A DNA stretch of 12,261 bases from Actinomycetes bacterium (lineage in GTDB: Bacteria > Actinomycetota > Humimicrobiia > JAHJRV01): contig JAUWOM010000024.1 in the NCBI GenBank assembly GCA_030612085.1, positions 1 to 12,261 on the forward strand, read 5' to 3'. A program made the translations under genes and the position numbers. Positions within the stretch are counted from its first letter, which is position 1. Every line of letters starts with the position of its first letter. The notes under the pieces are model-generated. The model did no database searches. It worked only from the letters and a program-made list of their open reading frames with translations, and was not told the DNA's origin. Of the stretch, positions 8,300 to 12,261 are shown one piece after another.

Positions 8300-11200
8300 A
8301 TGGAAGATATCTCTAAAATAAGTAAAGAATTAGAAAAGATAGGCTCAGTATTAGTAGTAGGTGGTGGTACTGCTGGAGTTCAAGCAGCTTTTGACCTTGT
8401 TGAGTCTGGCTTAAAGGTCTATTTGGTTGAGAAATCATGGACTCTGGGTGGTAAGATGGCTCAACTTGACAAAACATATCCTACTCTTGATTGCTTTTTC
8501 TGTGCAATAGCTCCTGAACCATTGGGTTGTCTACGTAATTTTGATGTAGAAACTATGGCTTTTGATGATGCACTTGTTGATATAAGTGAAAAAAGAATGT
8601 GCAGAGCAACAATAGTGAGAAAGCCTCACTACATTGATGGGAAACATTTTAATTTAGAGATTTTATCTTCAGTTGAGGTTTCCAGAGTACGTGGATATCC
8701 TGGCAACTTTGAAGTGGCATTATATAAAACACCTAACTTTGTAGATATAAATAAATGTACTGGATGTGGAAAATGTGCTGAGGTCTGCCCAGTAAAAATT
8801 CCAAGTGAGTATGATGCCAGTCTGGTTGAAAGAAAAATAATCTATCGACCTTACCCACAAATTATGAAAAATATCTTTAGAATAGATAAGATAGATTTGA
8901 AAGAAGAGGTTCAGAAATACCATCCAGAATTAGACATAAAAAGTTGTCTTTCATGTAGAAAATGTGAAGAAATCTGTCCTGAAGGTGCCATAAACTTTAA
9001 TGCTGTTCCTGAAATGCAATACATCCATGTAGGGGCGATAATATTAGCTCAGGGATTTGAACTTATTGATCCATTTACTATAACTGAACTTGGTTTTGGT
9101 AAATTTAAAAATGTTATCACTTCTCTCCAATTAGAAAGAATCATGACTAAATCTGGTCCTTCGGGAGGAAGACTTGTCAGACCATCCGATGATAAAGAGC
9201 CAGGAAAAATCGGTTTTATTCAGTGCGTTGGAACGAGAAATAAGAAACATGATTATTGTTCGACTGTATGCTGCATGCATGCTACAAAGGAAGCAATCTT
9301 AGCCAAAGAAAATTTGCCAGAAATAGAAGCTAAAATTTTTACACTTGATATGAGGGCATACGGTAAGGGTTATGAGGAACTATATCAAAAAGCAAAGAAT
9401 TTTTATGGGGTTGACTACATAAGAAGTAGACCTTCCTTTATTGAAGAAGACCCAGAAACTCAAGACTTAATTATTACCTATGTAAGTAAAAATGGTAAAT
9501 TAGTGAAAGAAAATTTTCAAGTGATTGTTCTTTCTATGGGGTTTGTTGCTCCAAAAACAACCAAAAGAGATAGTCAAATATATCAAATAGAACTGAACGA
9601 GCATGGATTTATCAAAACTACTGATTTTAAACCTCTAAATACAAGTAGAGATGGGATATTTGTATGTGGTTCCTTCTCTGAACCAAAAGACATACCAGAT
9701 TCTATCACTGAAGGAAGTGGAACTACTGCTTTGGCATCAGCATTGTTAGCAGATCAAAAAGGCAGTCTTATTGAGAAAAAGAAATATCCTATTCAAATGG
9801 AAATTGATTATGAAAATCCAAGAATTGGTGTAATTCTTTGTCATTGTGGAAATGAGATTTCCAGAGTAGTTAAGATGGCAGAGTTGGTAAAATTTATAAG
9901 AACTATCAGCGATGTAGTTGTTGTGGAGAATGAATTTTATGCTTGCTCACCCCAAATTGAGAAAAAAATAGAATATATGATGACTCAGTATAATCTAAAC
10001 AGATTAGTTGTAGGTGCCTGCTCTCCAAGAACACATGCTCCGCTTTTCAAAGAAATTCTAAGAGATATTGGAATAAATTATAATATGGTTGAGGTTGTTA
10101 ATTTAAGAGAACAATGTAGTTGGGTTCACTATAGTTCTCCCTATAAGGCGACTCAAAAAGCTATGAGCTTAATTCAGATGGCAATAGCTAAAATAAAGAA
10201 AGCAAAACCACTTCTGGAAAATTATGTAGGTATTAATTCTCGAGCACTTATAGTAGGTGGAGGAATGGCAGGAATGGTAGTAGCCTTGAACCTGACAGAG
10301 CAAGGACATCCTGTAACCTTAGTAGAAAAAGAGGATGAGTTAGGAGGGCATTTAAAAAAGATAGTTTTTACCCTATCAGGAGATGACCCACAAAAACTTT
10401 TGACTAACTTAAGAGAGAAGATCGTCTCAAATACTAATATAGAAGTTTTAGTCAATTCAGAAGTTATAGATGTGAAAGGATATGTTGGTAATTTTCAATC
10501 AAAAGTAGTTATAAAAAAGCCAGGAGAAAAAGAGGATATCAGAAAAATTATGCATGGGGTTACCATCATTGCCACTGGTGGAGATGAGTATAGGGGTAAC
10601 GAATACCTGTTAGGTGAAGACAAAAGGGTAATGACACAAGTTGATTTTGAACAAAAACTTACTGGTAACCAGGAGAAACTAGGTACAATAGATAACCTGG
10701 CTATGATTCAATGTGTAGGATGTAGAAATGATGAAAGAACTTATTGCAGTAGAGTTTGTTGTGGTAAAGCCATAAAAAATGCAATTAAGTTTAAGGAAAA
10801 AAATCCTGACTCAAATATATTTATTTTTTATAAGGATATTAGAAGCTACGGATTTATAGAGCAATATTATACGAAAGCACGAGAAATGGGTATTGTTTTT
10901 ATGAGATTTGAAGATGATAAAAAACCTGAAGTGCAAAAGTATGATAACAAAAAACACTTAGAGATTTCGTTCTTTGACCTTAATTTAAGAAAGAATCTTA
11001 AAATTAAAGTAGATTTAATTGTTCTTTCTACAGCAATTATTCCTCTTGAAGGAAATAAAAAATTAGCAAATATGCTGGGAGTGCCTCTGGATGAAAATGG
11101 ATTCTTTTTAGAGAAACATTTAAAGGTAAGGCCAGTTGATACAAAAAGGGATGGAATATTTGTTTGTGGTCTTGCTCACTCTCCTAAGTATTTAAGAGAG

Positions 11201-11512
11201 ACTATAGCTCAGTCTTTAGCTACCGCTTCTCGCGCAAGTACAGTTTTATCTAAAAAAGAAATGAAAGTTGGTATTAAAATTTGTAAAGTAGATGAGGAGA
11301 AATGTATAGCTTGCTTAACCTGTGTAAGAGTTTGTCCTTCAGGAGTACCAAAAATAAATGAGCAAGGAGTATCTGAGATAAATCCATTTGAGTGCAAAGG
11401 TTGCGGAATATGTGCCTCTGCTTGTCCAGCTGGTGCTATAGATGTAATTAATTACCCTCATGATCAGATGATTGCTGCAGAATTATCACTAAGAGAGGAA
11501 GTGTTAGTTTAA
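8300..11512 (+). CDS. hdrA: HdrA-like two-FAD iron-sulfur flavoprotein, copy 2
   Basis: This 1,070-residue paralogue of the upstream HdrA has the same domain order: FAD loop GGGTAG (21-26); cysteine segment Cys65, Cys68, Cys77; ferredoxin clusters Cys153/156/159/163 and Cys216/219/222/226; first QCVG block (308); CHC region (Cys514, Cys516); second FAD loop GGGMAG (653-658); second QCVG block (804); and C-terminal ferredoxin Cys1002/1005/1008/1012 and Cys1032/1035/1038/1042. Three differences from copy 1 stand out. A 36-residue tandem duplication (82-153) precedes the first cluster. The linker between the first two clusters is longer (163 to 216, against 129 to 166) and the second has regular CxxCxxCxxxCP spacing. 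The Ser of the second QCVGSR is Cys808. ATG 8300 is the first good start after an in-frame TAA at 8288. No Shine-Dalgarno is visible. It probably pairs with the mvhD that follows. Confidence 0.92.
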   Translation: MEDISKISKELEKIGSVLVVGGGTAGVQAAFDLVESGLKVYLVEKSWTLGGKMAQLDKTYPTLDCFFCAIAPEPLGCLRNFDVETMAFDDALVDISEKRMCRATIVRKPHYIDGKHFNLEILSSVEVSRVRGYPGNFEVALYKTPNFVDINKCTGCGKCAEVCPVKIPSEYDASLVERKIIYRPYPQIMKNIFRIDKIDLKEEVQKYHPELDIKSCLSCRKCEEICPEGAINFNAVPEMQYIHVGAIILAQGFELIDPFTITELGFGKFKNVITSLQLERIMTKSGPSGGRLVRPSDDKEPGKIGFIQCVGTRNKKHDYCSTVCCMHATKEAILAKENLPEIEAKIFTLDMRAYGKGYEELYQKAKNFYGVDYIRSRPSFIEEDPETQDLIITYVSKNGKLVKENFQVIVLSMGFVAPKTTKRDSQIYQIELNEHGFIKTTDFKPLNTSRDGIFVCGSFSEPKDIPDSITEGSGTTALASALLADQKGSLIEKKKYPIQMEIDYENPRIGVILCHCGNEISRVVKMAELVKFIRTISDVVVVENEFYACSPQIEKKIEYMMTQYNLNRLVVGACSPRTHAPLFKEILRDIGINYNMVEVVNLREQCSWVHYSSPYKATQKAMSLIQMAIAKIKKAKPLLENYVGINSRALIVGGGMAGMVVALNLTEQGHPVTLVEKEDELGGHLKKIVFTLSGDDPQKLLTNLREKIVSNTNIEVLVNSEVIDVKGYVGNFQSKVVIKKPGEKEDIRKIMHGVTIIATGGDEYRGNEYLLGEDKRVMTQVDFEQKLTGNQEKLGTIDNLAMIQCVGCRNDERTYCSRVCCGKAIKNAIKFKEKNPDSNIFIFYKDIRSYGFIEQYYTKAREMGIVFMRFEDDKKPEVQKYDNKKHLEISFFDLNLRKNLKIKVDLIVLSTAIIPLEGNKKLANMLGVPLDENGFFLEKHLKVRPVDTKRDGIFVCGLAHSPKYLRETIAQSLATASRASTVLSKKEMKVGIKICKVDEEKCIACLTCVRVCPSGVPKINEQGVSEINPFECKGCGICASACPAGAIDVINYPHDQMIAAELSLREEVLV
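8543..8758 (+). repeat. In-frame tandem duplication of a 36-residue segment in hdrA copy 2
   Basis: Residues 82-117 (8543-8650) and 118-153 (8651-8758) align without gaps over 36 positions. Shared positions include Glu3, Pro28, an aromatic at 30 and Asp32 of each unit (HYID against NFVD), with similar hydrophobic spacing between them. Copy 1 has only one such unit, from IETM to YVDLDKC. The second unit ends in the first ferredoxin cysteine, Cys153, while the first ends in Phe where that cysteine would be. The nucleotide match has decayed, so the event is old. Confidence 0.6.
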
Positions 11513-11514
11513 TT

Positions 11515-11988
11515 ATGTTTGAACCTGAAATAATAGCTTTTTGTTGTGAATATTGTGGTTACTCTGCCGCTGATTTAGCCGGAGCGATGAGAGTTGAATA
11601 CCCTCCAAACGTTGTAATAGTTAGAGTTCCATGTGCAGGATACTTAACACCTGTTCATATACTGCGAGTATTTGAGGAGGGTTATGATGGAGTCTTTATC
11701 GCCAGTTGTCTTGAAGGAAGTTGTCAATATAGAACCGGGAATGAAAGAGCAGAGAAGATGGTGTCAATAGTAAAAAAGTTGTTAGATGAAGTCAGAATAG
11801 GTGGAGAGAGATTGGAGATTTATAAAATGGCTTCCTCTATGGGAAAATATTTCGCTGATATTGCCATAAATATGACTGAGAAAATTAAAAAATTAGGTCC
11901 TAATCCTATAAAATTAATAGAAGAAAGATTTGAGGAGGAAGAACACAAACAGTTAAAAGAAATGGGAGTGAGAATCTCAAATACTTAA
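11515..11988 (+). CDS. mvhD: MvhD-like hydrogenase/electron-transfer iron-sulfur subunit, copy 2
   Basis: This 157-residue paralogue of the MvhD at 7809-8243 keeps the family cysteines: Cys10, Cys11 and Cys14 (FCCxxC), Cys40 in VPCAG, and Cys65 with Cys70 in SCLEGSCQYRTGN. It lacks the extra adjacent cysteine of copy 1. The conserved end KLGPNPIK is followed by a charged tail of about 25 residues, rich in Glu and Lys, that copy 1 lacks. The ATG is 2 nt after the hdrA stop and no well-spaced Shine-Dalgarno is present (GAGG at 11495-11498 is 16 nt away), so translation probably depends on ribosomes leaving hdrA copy 2. It presumably delivers electrons to or from the second HdrA; its external partner is unknown. 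Confidence 0.92.
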   Translation: MFEPEIIAFCCEYCGYSAADLAGAMRVEYPPNVVIVRVPCAGYLTPVHILRVFEEGYDGVFIASCLEGSCQYRTGNERAEKMVSIVKKLLDEVRIGGERLEIYKMASSMGKYFADIAINMTEKIKKLGPNPIKLIEERFEEEEHKQLKEMGVRISNT

Positions 11989-12025
11989 TTAAAAAAGATT
12001 GGATTAATAATAAGTTCGCTTTATT

Positions 12026-12031
12026 AGGAGG
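12026..12031 (+). promoter_or_regulatory. Ribosome-binding site of metV
   Basis: A perfect AGGAGG lies 6 nt before ATG 12038. It is much stronger than the sites before hdrA copy 2 and mvhD copy 2 and fixes the metV start. Confidence 0.85.
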
Positions 12032-12037
12032 TAAAAT

Positions 12038-12261
12038 ATGATTGTAGCAGAAAGAAAACCCTTCGACGAAATAAAAGAAATAATAAAAGATAAAAAAAAT
12101 ATAATAATTATTGGCTGTGGAACTTGTGTTACCATAAATCAGACAGGTGGAGAAAAAGAAGTTGCTATATTAGCTTCTGAGTTAAGAATTGCTAAAAAGC
12201 TTGATGGGGATAGTGTTAATGTTAAGCAATTAACAATTCAAAGGCAATGTGAAAGGGAATT
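12038..12261 (+). CDS. metV: MetV-like zinc-domain subunit of methylenetetrahydrofolate reductase (5' part, cut by the window edge)
   Basis: Seventy-four codons are visible before the right edge. The start MIVAERKPF, a GCGTCVT loop (Cys27, Cys30), the GGEKEVAILASELR stretch and QRQCE match the N-terminus of MetV (methylene-tetrahydrofolate reductase C-terminal-domain family). MetV is the small zinc/iron-sulfur protein that works with MetF in acetogens. MetF-MetV reduces methylene-THF to methyl-THF, and in Moorella it is isolated with HdrABC-MvhD. As I remember the family, a third cysteine usually follows the CxxC loop (CVTxC); here that position is Asn34. The gene lies 49 nt after mvhD copy 2, which is consistent with one operon. 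Its end, and any metF beyond it, are not in the window. Confidence 0.85.
   Translation, partial: MIVAERKPFDEIKEIIKDKKNIIIIGCGTCVTINQTGGEKEVAILASELRIAKKLDGDSVNVKQLTIQRQCERE

Overview
The window reads as chromosomal DNA from a low-GC (roughly one third G+C by eye) anaerobic bacterium that uses the tetrahydrofolate (methyl) branch of the Wood-Ljungdahl pathway. A bacterial NAD-dependent DNA ligase, an AcsE-type methyl-THF:corrinoid protein methyltransferase, a MetV-type zinc-domain protein and HdrA/MvhD electron-transfer proteins point this way. The phylum cannot be fixed from this sequence. A low-GC acetogen-like lineage (clostridial, or an uncultured group such as Atribacterota or Aerophobota) would fit, but that is a guess.

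Layout. The left part is all on the minus strand: a CPBP-family membrane protease (237-977), a 121-bp inverted repeat that looks like a dispersed repeat element (1065-1185), ligA (1198-3204) and acsE (3454-4233). An AT-rich 504-bp divergent intergenic region (4237-4740) follows, with one reasonable sigma70-type promoter facing right. The right part is a plus-strand operon: hdrA copy 1 (4741-7812), mvhD copy 1 (7809-8243, overlapping by 4 nt), hdrA copy 2 (8300-11512), mvhD copy 2 (11515-11988) and the start of metV (12038 to the right edge, truncated).

How the genes work together. In acetogens such as Moorella, methylene-THF reductase MetFV is encoded and purified with HdrABC and MvhD. Its product, methyl-THF, is the substrate of AcsE. 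The divergent acsE and hdrA-mvhD-hdrA-mvhD-metV genes therefore look like one functional neighbourhood: reduction of methylene-THF through a flavin/iron-sulfur complex, then methyl transfer to the corrinoid protein. The unusual part is that the HdrA-MvhD module is present twice in tandem. Each HdrA is about 1,000 residues with two FAD-binding halves, and no hdrB or hdrC is seen between or before them. The second HdrA also carries a 36-residue in-frame tandem duplication before its first ferredoxin domain. MetF, HdrB and HdrC, if present, must lie to the right of the window or elsewhere.
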